This document shows, piece after piece, positions 1 through 9,320 of a DNA stretch of 64,000 nt (position 1 is its first letter; every line of letters begins with the position of its first letter). A model generated the notes under the pieces. That model made no database searches. It saw only the letters and a list, made by a program, of their open reading frames with translations, and was not told the origin of the DNA. Where the stretch lies: positions 45,196-109,195 of the forward strand of contig JBPJFZ010000015.1 in NCBI GenBank assembly GCA_051208035.1. The letters run 5' to 3'. Made by a program: the position numbers and the translations under genes. The DNA is from JACKOB01 sp024234575 (GTDB taxonomy: Bacteria; Pseudomonadota; Gammaproteobacteria; Pseudomonadales; Oleiphilaceae).

Positions 1-26
1 GCTAATCACGAGTTCGAGGCAAAAAA

Positions 27-2201
27 ATGACAGAGCGAGTAAAAGTCGGTGGCCTTCAGGTCGCAAAAATACTTTTTGATTTTGTTAATGAAAAAGCGAT
101 TCCTGGCACTGGCGTTGACGCCGATAAATTCTGGGCAGAATTTGACAAAATAGTGCATGACCTTGCCCTTAAGAATAAAGCGTTGCTGACCAAGCGTGAT
201 GAGCTGCAGGCAAAAATCGATAGCTATCATCTTGCCCATAAGGGTCAGCCAATAAATGCGGCAGAATATAAGGCATTTTTGCAGGAGATTGGGTATTTAT
301 TGCCAGAAGGTCCAGCGTTTCAGGTAAGTACTGCGAATGTCGAGCCTGAGATCGGTCAGATGGCTGGCCCACAGTTAGTTGTGCCTGTGATGAATGCCCG
401 TTTCGCACTAAATGCTGCGAATGCCCGCTGGGGATCTTTGTATGATGCATTGTACGGCACCACGGTTATTTCTGAAGAAGACGGTGCAACCAAAGGCCCA
501 GGTTACAACCCGGTTCGCGGTGCTAAAGTTATTGCATTTGCCCGTAACTTTTTGAACGAAGCGGCGCCACTGGCCACAGGTGATCACGCTAACAGCGTTA
601 AATACGCAATTGTTGATGGCAAACTTCAGGTTACCTTAAAAGACGGCAGCACAGTTGGTCTTGCTTCGCCAGAAAAATTCCAGGGGTTCACCGGCAGTAT
701 TACTGAACCAACAGGTATTTTGTTGGTGAATAATGGTCTGCACTTTGAAATTCAGATTGATCCGACCAGTCCTGTTGGTCAAACAGACCCTGCAGGCATC
801 AAAGATGTTCTGATGGAAGCCGCCCTCACCACCATTATGGACTGCGAAGACTCTGTAGCGGCTGTTGATGCAGAAGATAAAGTTGTGGTTTACGGCAACT
901 GGTTAGGCCTGATGAATGGTGACTTGTCTGAAGAAGTGAGCAAAGGTGGTACGACCTTTACCCGAAGACTGAATGCGGATCGCGAATATACAGCTACTGA
1001 CGGCAGCACTTTCAGTCTGAAAGGCCGTTCGATGCTGTTCGTGCGTAACGTGGGTCATCTGATGACGATCAGCGCGATTCTTGACAAAGACGGCAACGAA
1101 ATACCAGAAGGTATTATGGATGCGATGATCACCACCCTGATCGCTATTCATGACTTGAAAGGTCTGGCACCTTTCCGCAACTCTACGGCAGATTCTGTCA
1201 ACATCGTTAAACCAAAGATGCACGGCCCTGAAGAAGTGGCATTTGCTAATGAGTTGTTTGGTCGAGTTGAAGACGCACTGGGTTTGCCACGTTTCACGAT
1301 GAAAATGGGCATTATGGATGAAGAGCGTCGCACCACGGTTAACCTGAAAGAGTGTATCCGGGCAGCGAAAGATCGCGTGGTGTTTATTAACACCGGCTTC
1401 CTCGACCGCACCGGCGATGAGCTGCACACCTCTATGCTGGCGGGCCCCTTTGTTGCGAAAACAGCAATGAAGCAACAGAAGTGGATCAACGCCTATGAAG
1501 ACTGGAACGTAGATGTTGGCTTAGAGACCGGTCTGCAAGGCCGTGCGCAAATTGGTAAAGGCATGTGGCCGATTCCTGATGAGATGGGCATGATGATGGA
1601 GCAGAAAATCGCCCATCCGAAAGCGGGTGCTAACACCGCATGGGTGCCATCACCAACAGCCGCGGCATTGCATGCGATTCATTACCATCGGGTAGATGTA
1701 TTTAAGACTCAGGATGCGATCAAATCACGTCCGCATGCATCGGTTGATGATATTTTGTCTATCCCATTAATGTCTGATACTTCAGTATTGACGGCTGAGC
1801 AGATCCAGAAAGAAATTGATAACAATGCACAGGGAATTCTGGGCTATGTTGTTCGCTGGATTGATCAGGGCGTGGGTTGCTCGAAAGTGCCTGACATTAA
1901 TAACGTTGGCTTGATGGAAGATCGTGCGACATTGCGCATTTCATCCCAGCACCTGGCAAACTGGTTGGCGCACAATGTGTGCACAGAAGAGCAGGTGATG
2001 GACTCAATGAAGCGTATGGCGGCTATCGTTGATGGGCAAAATGCCGGTGACCCTAACTATATCGCGATGGCGCCAGCGTTCGATGGTATCGCTTTTAAAG
2101 CTGCTTGCGACCTCGTTTTTAAGGGTAAAGAGCAGCCAAGCGGCTACACCGAGCCATTGCTGCATGCTTATCGCGTCAAGTTCAAAGCGTCACGCGCTTA
2201 A
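27..2201 (+). CDS. glcB: malate synthase G
   Basis: Condenses glyoxylate with acetyl-CoA to give malate, the second step of the glyoxylate shunt, in the cytosol. The 724 residues fit the G isoform (the A isoform is near 530). Landmarks seen: DCEDSVAAVDAEDK from about residue 272; RNVGHLMT carrying Arg340, matching the E. coli active-site arginine; and MEDRATLRISSQH with Asp632 at the position of the E. coli catalytic base. The ATG is preceded by GAGG with a 7-base spacer. A strong terminator follows directly, so this is the last gene of its transcript; its promoter lies left of the window. The next gene is also a likely glyoxylate enzyme. Very confident. Confidence 0.97.
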   Translation: MTERVKVGGLQVAKILFDFVNEKAIPGTGVDADKFWAEFDKIVHDLALKNKALLTKRDELQAKIDSYHLAHKGQPINAAEYKAFLQEIGYLLPEGPAFQVSTANVEPEIGQMAGPQLVVPVMNARFALNAANARWGSLYDALYGTTVISEEDGATKGPGYNPVRGAKVIAFARNFLNEAAPLATGDHANSVKYAIVDGKLQVTLKDGSTVGLASPEKFQGFTGSITEPTGILLVNNGLHFEIQIDPTSPVGQTDPAGIKDVLMEAALTTIMDCEDSVAAVDAEDKVVVYGNWLGLMNGDLSEEVSKGGTTFTRRLNADREYTATDGSTFSLKGRSMLFVRNVGHLMTISAILDKDGNEIPEGIMDAMITTLIAIHDLKGLAPFRNSTADSVNIVKPKMHGPEEVAFANELFGRVEDALGLPRFTMKMGIMDEERRTTVNLKECIRAAKDRVVFINTGFLDRTGDELHTSMLAGPFVAKTAMKQQKWINAYEDWNVDVGLETGLQGRAQIGKGMWPIPDEMGMMMEQKIAHPKAGANTAWVPSPTAAALHAIHYHRVDVFKTQDAIKSRPHASVDDILSIPLMSDTSVLTAEQIQKEIDNNAQGILGYVVRWIDQGVGCSKVPDINNVGLMEDRATLRISSQHLANWLAHNVCTEEQVMDSMKRMAAIVDGQNAGDPNYIAMAPAFDGIAFKAACDLVFKGKEQPSGYTEPLLHAYRVKFKASRA

Positions 2202-2243
2202 TTTGGCATGTCTGCAAGGCTAGGTATGTAATTACTGGCCAGG

Positions 2244-2270
2244 AAAAGCCCCGCTAGTCGGGGTTTTTTC
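2244..2270 (+). terminator. Rho-independent terminator of glcB
   Basis: Stem CCCCG (2249-2253) and CGGGG (2259-2263) with a 5-base loop, A-run before and six T after. It lies 43 bases behind the glcB stop. Confidence 0.9.
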
Positions 2271-2463
2271 GTTTGGAAAGCAAAGATTGCGGCTTTGTCG
2301 GAGCTTAAATATCGAGCGGCTGAGTCACCTGCCAAGTTGTTTACAGGTTGTGACTCGCAACCTGGTTTAATGTGCCCGCGTAAAGTTGCAGGGCTGTGCG
2401 CCGTGGTTATCTCTAAAATTAGCTGTTTCCACCAATGTAAGTACGGAATATTTGTGCTGGCTA

Positions 2464-2500
2464 CTCGTTTGCTGGAAGCAGTTGACTATAATGGTCGAAT
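2464..2500 (+). promoter_or_regulatory. probable sigma-70 promoter of the aminotransferase gene
   Basis: A perfect TATAAT lies at 2487-2492, with only a weak -35 (CTCGTT at 2464-2469, 17-base spacer). The start site would fall near 2499, giving a leader of about 26 bases. The rest of the 2271-2524 gap shows no convincing gene or riboswitch fold by eye; a 97-residue open frame starting at 2295 runs into the aminotransferase and looks like a shadow. Confidence 0.55.
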
Positions 2501-2524
2501 TTCTGTAAGTAGAGTTAAAGTCAT

Positions 2525-3736
2525 ATGCATATACCTATTCCCCAAGTCGAAACACTTAGCGATATCCTGCCTGAAGAGCCATTACTAATGATGGGGGCCG
2601 GTCCAGTGCCCATTCCTGAGGCTGTGGCGCTGGCAAATGGCATTGTTATCAATCACCTGGGTGAAACCATGGCGCGGGTGGTGCACCAGATTAAAAGTAT
2701 GGCGGGTTATATTTTCCAAACCGCGTCACCTTGGGTTGTTGGCGTTGCCGGTCCTGGTTCTGCGGCGATGGAAATGGCTGTGGCAAACCTCGTTTGGAAA
2801 GATACTCGCGTACTGAGTATTTGCAATGGCTTCTTCTCAAGCCGCCTGGCTGAAATGGCTGCACGTTCGGGCGGTAAAGTTGAAAAACTCATGGTTCCCG
2901 AAGGCGAGAGTGTGCGACTTGATGACATACGCCTCGCGCTGGAGCAGTTGCAGCCAGAAATCATTACCATTGTGCAGGGTGAAACATCCAATACCACACA
3001 TAATCATCAATTGGCTGAAATTGGCCGTTTGGTTAAAGAGCATGGCGGGATTCTGATCGTTGACGCTGTTTGCACATTGAGTACCATGCCTCTGCAAATG
3101 GATGAGTGGCAGATAGATGCCGTTATTACCGGTGGTCAGAAAGGGTTAAGTTCAATTCCCGGTGTATCATTGGTGGCGTTTTCGGAACTGGCATGGGCGC
3201 GCATCAGTCAGCGTCCTGCAGTAATGCCACAGTGGACGTTGGATGCCAGACTGGCTACTAATTTTTGGCACAAGGCGTCTTATCATTACACCGCCCCCGT
3301 ATCCGGGCTACTGGCTTTGCACGAGGCCATGCGGTTGGTGTGCAAGGAAACATTGCCGCTTCGTTTCGAACGTCACCTCAATTGCTCAAAAGCCTTGCAG
3401 GCGGGAATTCAAGCATTGGGGTTGTCACTGTATGTGAAGCCCGAGCACCGCTTGAATTCTGTGGTCGGCATTGCGCTACCGGAAAACCTATCTGCCAAAG
3501 CCGTGTGCAAACACATCTCCGATAACTATCGCGTGGAAATAGCCGGTTCTTTTGGTCCGTCAATTGTCAGAATTGGGCAAATGGGGGAGCAGTGTCGCGC
3601 TCACAACCTGTTCCGGGCTTTGCATGCACTGGGTTGTACGTTTAAAGATTTGGGTGTGAGTGTCGATGTCGCGAAAGCGATGGCCGAGCTTGAAAACGCG
3701 CTGCAAAGAAGTAAATCAAGCATCGCTTTAACTTAG
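2525..3736 (+). CDS. class V PLP aminotransferase, alanine/serine-glyoxylate type
   Basis: Fold-type I pyridoxal-phosphate enzyme of the alanine-glyoxylate/serine-glyoxylate/2-aminoethylphosphonate aminotransferase family (403 residues, usual length about 380-400). Seen: LLMMGAGPVPIPEAV near residue 20 (the family GPgp start), the GPGSAAMEM cofactor loop near residue 78, GETSNTTHN near residue 157, DAVCTLSTMP near residue 180, and the PLP lysine in ITGGQKGLSSIPG at Lys206. Family knowledge suggests the amino acceptor is glyoxylate. The place next to malate synthase supports glyoxylate handling, but the two are separated by a terminator and a promoter, so they are co-located rather than co-transcribed. 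The exact amino donor cannot be read from the sequence. Confidence 0.85.
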   Translation: MHIPIPQVETLSDILPEEPLLMMGAGPVPIPEAVALANGIVINHLGETMARVVHQIKSMAGYIFQTASPWVVGVAGPGSAAMEMAVANLVWKDTRVLSICNGFFSSRLAEMAARSGGKVEKLMVPEGESVRLDDIRLALEQLQPEIITIVQGETSNTTHNHQLAEIGRLVKEHGGILIVDAVCTLSTMPLQMDEWQIDAVITGGQKGLSSIPGVSLVAFSELAWARISQRPAVMPQWTLDARLATNFWHKASYHYTAPVSGLLALHEAMRLVCKETLPLRFERHLNCSKALQAGIQALGLSLYVKPEHRLNSVVGIALPENLSAKAVCKHISDNYRVEIAGSFGPSIVRIGQMGEQCRAHNLFRALHALGCTFKDLGVSVDVAKAMAELENALQRSKSSIALT

Positions 3737-3780
3737 CCACCGTTGATTGCCAAAGCTTACGCCCGTAAAACTTGCACTCA

Positions 3781-3808
3781 TAAAAAAAGCCAGCATAAGC
3801 TGGCTTAA
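3781..3808. terminator. bidirectional terminator between convergent genes
   Basis: Perfect 8-bp stem AAGCCAGC (3787-3794) / GCTGGCTT (3799-3806) with loop ATAA. Seven A precede it, so it reads as a T-run on the minus strand and would stop transcripts of the CHASE2 kinase operon as well as the aminotransferase. The remaining stretch up to 4033 holds no supported gene. Confidence 0.75.
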
Positions 3809-4033
3809 ATATCATAGAGTTGATCAGCAGAGTAAACAAAGTTGATCAGGTTACCAGTGCTATCGGGGTAACAAAGAGAACAGCAAGGCGGTAAAAACTG
3901 CCATCATAGAGTCGAATATAAACAGCGTTATAAACAACTCCATCTGCCATCTCTATAGCGGGTAACGAAGCCAGCATACTGACAATTGTGTGCTGGAGCA
4001 TCCCCCATTCGGGTGAATGTACGGAAGAAAGTG

Positions 4034-6676
4034 TTAGTGCTGGCTTATTGTGGCCGAGAAATAGCTGTTATCAGGCATCTTGGGCAGCCTGATTTTAAAA
4101 CGGGTGCCTTTGCCGACGGTGCTTTCGATATGGATATCACCCAGGTGTTTGTCGATGACTACTCGTACATAACGTAAACCAAGCCCTGCGCCTTTGTCAC
4201 CAGACATTTCTGTCTTTTTCTGGCGGTGAAATTTATCGAAGATATAGGGCAGTTCCTGTTCGTCGATACCATAGCCCTGGTCACAGACACTAACAAGCCA
4301 GTCGTTTGCAGACTCTTCTACATCAATAGTGATAGCCGTGTTGTCAGGACTGTATTTTATGGCGTTGGTAAGCAGGTTAATAAAAACCCGCTCGAGCAAT
4401 TCGGGGTTGCCAATTAGCCACGCCTCGTCAATGTCGGTGTCGAAATGAATGCTAATATGTTTTTGCATGGCGCGATGAATCATTGCGTCCTGAGCGTTAC
4501 AGATAATTCCGATAACATCGCATTCGTAAAAGCTGTCAGCAACCACCTGTTCAGCTCTGGCAACTTGCAAAAACTGCTCTGCCAGAGACATGCTGCGTCT
4601 GGCGTGAGCACGAATTTGTTCGATGACTTCGTTAGTGCAGGGGGCCTCCGTTCGTTGCAGGTTGTCCAGCAACGCTAGCTGTGAAACCAGTGGCGAACGC
4701 ATATCGTGGGAAAGAAAGTCGATGGTCTCGTTTTTCTTCCGCTGCTCTTCTTTAAAGGGAGTAATGTTTGAAATATTCAAAATCAACCCCGCCTCACCGG
4801 GATTGGCTGGCATAAAAGGGCCAAACTGCAGCAGTACATCGATATGTTGCAGCCGCAGCTCAGTTGAATGAGATTTCCCATGCAATAGCACGTTGCTGAA
4901 AACCTGCTGCCAATGTCCACGCTCTTTGCCAGCGACTTCACTAAGAATGTGTTGTAATGGCTGACCTTCCAGGGAATGTTTAGGCCTTTCCAGTAAGGTT
5001 TCTGCGTGGGTATTGGCAAAAATAATCCCCCCCACCGGATCAGTAACCAACACGCCATCTGGCATTTTGTCAAAGCCTTCCGACACAAAACGGCGCATTT
5101 CACGCATATTCATTATTGCATCCTGTACCTGCTCAATACGCAGGGCAATACGTTCGGATGGGGCGATGGGAAGCGGCATTAAACCGGCAACTTTTGAAGG
5201 TAGTATGACTCGGTGCAGGTAGGCTCGTTTCAAATCTTTATAGTGAGGGGATGCCCAGAACAAGCCAATGGTCCAGTGTTGTTGTTGATGGCCATAGGTG
5301 ATCCAGGAGGCTTGTTTTTCGTGCAGCCAGTAGCCATCTTCCAGCGTGCTCGCAGGTTGCTGTTGCTCGTAATGATCGGCCTTGAAAACTTCTCCGTCCC
5401 GCAGTAACACCCAGGCATCTGGTTGCAGTAAAAACACCAGTGCATCGACTGTTTCGCTAGGGTTTTGGCGAGCGATAGCCTGGTGTTTGAGGCGCGGCTC
5501 TTGTGCCAGCTTGGCCAGTTCGAGAAACAAAAAGCGATTCAGCTGCGATAGTCGTCGCCAGGTCCAAAGCGGGTAGGCGATAAGCATACCTACGATGGCG
5601 GTAGAGGGCTCGTACCACTGCTTGAAGGTAATCAGGGTTAACAGCGAAAACAGCAGTGTGATTGAAATCACCAGTAACAGCGTAGGTAATGTGCGCTCGG
5701 GTTTGATGCGGGGAATGACCAGTACCACGATCAGCACAAAGGCAACCGACAGCAGGTACTGCCAGGCTTTCGGAATGGGGGATATTTCGGCTCTGTTTTT
5801 CAGCGTATTGAAGACATTGGCATGAAATTCGACGCCTGACATGGGGGCCGATAACCCGGAAACCGGTGTGGAAACAAAATCCCCAAGGCCCGCCGCTGTG
5901 GAACCGATAAATACAGTTTTATTGCTGAACGTACCATCTGGCAGGTTGCCGGATACCACATCAATGTAGGAGTAGGCTTTGATCGAGCCTGCACCACCGG
6001 CAAACGGAATCATCAAATAGTCTTCCCGAACGTTAACGTAAGGTGAAACGGTAGTGCTTACAAAAGCGCGTAACGGTGAGCGCGTTTTACCCCGGGACCA
6101 GTCCAGCGTGGCCAAAGAAAGTGCCGGCCAGTAGGCTTTGCCCATGCCTTCACGCAGATACAGGCCACGGGCGATACCGTCGTCATCCAGCTCGAAATGA
6201 ACGTGCCCGACACCCGCAGCGGCGGCCGAAAACTTTTTCAGCGGCGCGATTTCTTCTAAAGAGTTTCGGTTGCTCAAGGGACGTATATGGATAGGAATAA
6301 AAACATTTCCCGCCTGCTGCATGGCTGCGGCCATTGCTTCGTCTGCGGCAGGGTTTAGCTGGTCGGGCTCGGCGAAGATGACGTCGAAAACAATGGCTTT
6401 TGCTTCTTCAGGCTGTAACTGACGCAGCAATTCAGCGTGTACTGATCGTCGCCATGGCCATTGTCCCAAGGTCGAGAGGCTGCGCTCATCAATAGCAATG
6501 ATGGCGATGTCATCAGGAACCGGGAGCGGATAGTTCTGGATATAAAAATCGTAAAAAATATTATCGAGTTTCTGTGTCCAGGAGGTAAAAGTAAGAAAAA
6601 TCACGCTACTGACAAGCAGGAAAGCGATGACATATTGCTCGATCGGTGATTGTTGTGATATCCGGTTTTTTTGCAT
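4034..6676 (-). CDS. CHASE2-domain sensor histidine kinase with PAS
   Basis: Membrane sensor kinase of 880 residues. Order: a TM helix near 16-32; an extracytoplasmic CHASE2 domain from about 40 to 295 (IIAIDERSLSTLGQWPW and IVFDVIFAEPD are typical); TM segments near 305-375; a linker; a PAS domain at about 540-630 (MPDGVLVTDPVGGIIFANTHAE); then a HisKA box FLSHDMRSPL with phospho-acceptor His657 and an HATPase with NLLTNAIKYSP, VCDQGYGID and GAGLGLRY. There is no receiver domain. It is the last gene of a three-gene operon behind a LysM/FecR protein and an OmpR-type regulator, which is the natural cognate regulator. The ligand is unknown. Confidence 0.92.
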   Translation of the reverse strand: MQKNRISQQSPIEQYVIAFLLVSSVIFLTFTSWTQKLDNIFYDFYIQNYPLPVPDDIAIIAIDERSLSTLGQWPWRRSVHAELLRQLQPEEAKAIVFDVIFAEPDQLNPAADEAMAAAMQQAGNVFIPIHIRPLSNRNSLEEIAPLKKFSAAAAGVGHVHFELDDDGIARGLYLREGMGKAYWPALSLATLDWSRGKTRSPLRAFVSTTVSPYVNVREDYLMIPFAGGAGSIKAYSYIDVVSGNLPDGTFSNKTVFIGSTAAGLGDFVSTPVSGLSAPMSGVEFHANVFNTLKNRAEISPIPKAWQYLLSVAFVLIVVLVIPRIKPERTLPTLLLVISITLLFSLLTLITFKQWYEPSTAIVGMLIAYPLWTWRRLSQLNRFLFLELAKLAQEPRLKHQAIARQNPSETVDALVFLLQPDAWVLLRDGEVFKADHYEQQQPASTLEDGYWLHEKQASWITYGHQQQHWTIGLFWASPHYKDLKRAYLHRVILPSKVAGLMPLPIAPSERIALRIEQVQDAIMNMREMRRFVSEGFDKMPDGVLVTDPVGGIIFANTHAETLLERPKHSLEGQPLQHILSEVAGKERGHWQQVFSNVLLHGKSHSTELRLQHIDVLLQFGPFMPANPGEAGLILNISNITPFKEEQRKKNETIDFLSHDMRSPLVSQLALLDNLQRTEAPCTNEVIEQIRAHARRSMSLAEQFLQVARAEQVVADSFYECDVIGIICNAQDAMIHRAMQKHISIHFDTDIDEAWLIGNPELLERVFINLLTNAIKYSPDNTAITIDVEESANDWLVSVCDQGYGIDEQELPYIFDKFHRQKKTEMSGDKGAGLGLRYVRVVIDKHLGDIHIESTVGKGTRFKIRLPKMPDNSYFSATISQH

Positions 6677-6713
6677 CCTGGATAGAGTCCTTTGCCTGAG
6701 ATGCTAACGAGAC

Positions 6714-8471
6714 TCAGGGCGTATCAGTGAGACGGAGATGTTTAACCGGGCCAAACTCAGAACCAAACAACTGACTGCCTATTCCTTTCACCCTGAGGTA
6801 GTAGTCGGTTCCTCTTTGTAATCTTAGAGAAATGCTGGTCTCAGAGACCGTTTCTTCCCTGATGATATTGCTGAAGTCCTCTGAGTCGGCAAGTTGAATG
6901 GCGTAATTGAGTGCATTCGGTACAGACTTCCAAAACACTTTTGCACGGTCTTCATTATAGTTCACTGTTATCACTTCTGTGCTTAACAGGATGCCGCGTA
7001 CACCCAGCATACGGCTGTCGCTGACTGCTTCGCTGTCTGAGCCACTGACCGTGCGTACTCGCCAATAGTACTCACCTGGCGGCAATTTAAAGTCGAGTTG
7101 TGTGTGTGATGATTCGATATAGTCACTTTCGACCAGCACTGGCTCAAAAGCACTGTTATCGGCAATTTCAAGTCGGGCACGTTGATGTTGCTGATCATCT
7201 TTCCAGCGAAATACCGGTTGCACACTATTGAAAACCTGGTCTGGCAGCGGCGCGACAAGGATGGCAGGTTTGGCCTTGATACCAATGTGCATGCTGTGGG
7301 TAGCATCCAGCCCTTCGGTGCCATTCGCAGTAACTGCTCGCATGGTCACCAGGTAATTGCCATTGGGCAGGTAGTTAATGTCGAAAGAAGGGTTACCTGG
7401 TGTTCCTTGCATCACTTGTTGGCCTTCGGCATCGTTGCTATACACCGCGTAACGGTAACTGCTTGCCCCTTTCACATTCAGCCAGCTTAGGCGTACAGGC
7501 AAAACCTCTGCATCTGCCAAGAGGTCTTTTGGCAAGGGCGCAGCCAATAGCTTAACGGGGGACGTCAGCCTGCCGTTAGCGGGGGCTGACACGCTGAAGC
7601 CTTCAGTAACGTTCAGCTGTTGATCGCGAATCGAAAACTCGACGACGCCTTCGACAACCTCCAGATCGGTGCCATCGTTATCGGCGTTAACGCGAAACTC
7701 TGTACCACGCACAGCGGCAACGGCGGATGGTGTACTAATTTCGTAACGTGAGCCGTTTTCTTTGTTGGGCTTAACTTTTGTGGATACACGGCCTTTTTCA
7801 AGACGCAGACCTGTGTCGGTCATACCTGATTTACCAAACTGGGTCAGACGATTAAATATTAATACGGTGTTTTCTTCCAGACGCAGTACCGAGTCATCGG
7901 CAAATTTAACCAGCACACTGCCTTTGAAGGTTTTGATGGTATCTCCCACATGCAGATAGAAGTCTTCTTCCAGTGGCACCCAGCTACTTTGCTGGCTTCT
8001 TTTGAGCAGTGATTCACCGGTTACCGATAGCGCGATGGCTGGTGCAGGCTTTAGTTTTAACCAGCTGAACGGTATAAGAAGCATCGAACCAGATACAACC
8101 TGATTGGCCCCTTGTAGTCGATTGAAACGGATTAAATCGACCCAACTATAATTTTCACCCAGGTAAGCATTGCTGATCGACCAGATAGTGTCTTCCGGCA
8201 GCACGGAATAGCGCCATACGCCCAATGCTTGTGAAGATGGATCTGCGCTGCCAATGCTGCTTGGCTTCTGGGGTTGTCCGTATATTGAGGCGTCCGCCTC
8301 AGACTCCAGCGCCAATGAATAATTGGTTAGCGTGAAAAGTAGTGTGATTGCCATGAGGCATTGCGTGAGAGCAGGCAGGACGGCAGCGATCAGTGCCTTG
8401 CACCGATAAGCCGTTGTTGCTTTTTGAAGGCAACGCTCGTGCTGCCTGACTGCTACGCATTGGCTGAACAT
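6714..8471 (-). CDS. LysM and FecR domain envelope protein with fibronectin-like repeats
   Basis: Exported protein of 585 residues, probably acting in the periplasm or cell wall layer. Seen: a long N-terminal segment with a hydrophobic helix (CLMAITLLFTLTNYSLA, about residues 38-54); a LysM-like domain at about 90-135 (YSVLPEDTIWSISNAYLG, then a LLIP end); a FecR domain at about 165-285 with the hallmark STPSAVAAVRGTEFRV; then several beta-rich repeats resembling fibronectin type III (YYWRVRTV, YYLRVKGIG). Peptidoglycan binding is inferred from LysM. It lies 11 bases after the regulator gene and 37 bases before the CHASE2 kinase, so it is probably an accessory of that sensor. An internal ATG near 8354 would give a more classical signal peptide, so the start is uncertain. 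Confidence 0.85.
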   Translation of the reverse strand: MFSQCVAVRQHERCLQKATTAYRCKALIAAVLPALTQCLMAITLLFTLTNYSLALESEADASIYGQPQKPSSIGSADPSSQALGVWRYSVLPEDTIWSISNAYLGENYSWVDLIRFNRLQGANQVVSGSMLLIPFSWLKLKPAPAIALSVTGESLLKRSQQSSWVPLEEDFYLHVGDTIKTFKGSVLVKFADDSVLRLEENTVLIFNRLTQFGKSGMTDTGLRLEKGRVSTKVKPNKENGSRYEISTPSAVAAVRGTEFRVNADNDGTDLEVVEGVVEFSIRDQQLNVTEGFSVSAPANGRLTSPVKLLAAPLPKDLLADAEVLPVRLSWLNVKGASSYRYAVYSNDAEGQQVMQGTPGNPSFDINYLPNGNYLVTMRAVTANGTEGLDATHSMHIGIKAKPAILVAPLPDQVFNSVQPVFRWKDDQQHQRARLEIADNSAFEPVLVESDYIESSHTQLDFKLPPGEYYWRVRTVSGSDSEAVSDSRMLGVRGILLSTEVITVNYNEDRAKVFWKSVPNALNYAIQLADSEDFSNIIREETVSETSISLRLQRGTDYYLRVKGIGSQLFGSEFGPVKHLRLTDTP

Positions 8472-8482
8472 GGTTATACGTG

Positions 8483-9184
8483 CTACTCCTCACTTCCGGC
8501 TTCAACTTCTTCCAGCCGATAACCATGCTGGTAAACGGTGCGAATCCTGAAGCCGTTTTCCGGGTTGATTTTAAGTTTGCGACGCAGGCGGCTCATATGT
8601 GTATCCACCGTGCGGGTATTAATCGAGCCGTTAAGCCCCCAGACCCTTTCGAGCAAATATTCACGAGAGAGCAGGCGGCCGATGTTTTGGAACATAAAGG
8701 ATGTCAGCTCGAAATCTTTATCTGTCAGCGTGACAGGCTGGCCATGACAAGACACCGTTCTTGCTTTCAAGTCCAGCGTAAAAGGACCTTTTACCAGCTC
8801 ATCACTGGCGGCGCTTTCACTGGCTGTGCGACGGGACAGGGCATGAATGCGCGCCATCAACTCTGCCGCACGGGCAGGTTTTACCAGGTAATCATCTGCT
8901 CCGGCGGTTAATGCCCGCACGATGTCTTCTTCCTGGTCACGCTGGGTAAGGAAGAGAACCGGAATCCGCCAATTCAATTGCTGGCGTACCTGCGGCACTA
9001 TATCAATGCCCTCACAATCCGGTAACTGCCAATCCATAATCAGCAGGTCATAGCTGTGATGTGTCACGGCATACATGAAAGACTGGCCTGATACAAAGTG
9101 TTCGCAGACATGGCCGTTTTCTGTCAGCAGACGCCGCAGATTCTCGGCCTGATCCAGTTCGTCTTCCAATAAAGCAATTTTCAT
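8483..9184 (-). CDS. OmpR/PhoB-family response regulator
   Basis: 233 residues: receiver domain at about 1-118 with the acidic pair E7-D8, phospho-acceptor Asp51 (LIMDWQLPD) and the conserved lysine in DDYLVKP; winged-helix DNA-binding domain at about 128-228 with the family signature ending VRTVYQHGYRL. First gene of the regulator-FecR/LysM-CHASE2 kinase operon, and presumably phosphorylated by that kinase. The ATG is preceded by AGGGG. Targets are not visible from sequence. Confidence 0.93.
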   Translation of the reverse strand: MKIALLEDELDQAENLRRLLTENGHVCEHFVSGQSFMYAVTHHSYDLLIMDWQLPDCEGIDIVPQVRQQLNWRIPVLFLTQRDQEEDIVRALTAGADDYLVKPARAAELMARIHALSRRTASESAASDELVKGPFTLDLKARTVSCHGQPVTLTDKDFELTSFMFQNIGRLLSREYLLERVWGLNGSINTRTVDTHMSRLRRKLKINPENGFRIRTVYQHGYRLEEVEAGSEE

Positions 9185-9320
9185 TATTATCCCCTGGCTG
9201 AGCTTTTATTTATTATTTGTGGATTTATTCGTATTAAAGGTAGCTCAACATTCGGCATTCTCGCAATAAAACAGTACCGCATCAGTAACTTAATTGTTTA
9301 ATTTCGTTACGATTTTCGTG

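Noticed and set aside
2271..2463. Riboswitch upstream of the glyoxylate-type aminotransferase
   Set aside because: Considered because glycine switches occur near such genes, but no glycine-aptamer pattern was visible.
2295..2588. 97-residue open frame overlapping the aminotransferase start
   Set aside because: No SD, no recognisable motif, and it runs into a clear gene in another frame.
3819..3849. GTTGATCAG repeated at 3819 and 3841
   Set aside because: Two short copies 22 bases apart in a terminator region with no promoter; most likely chance.
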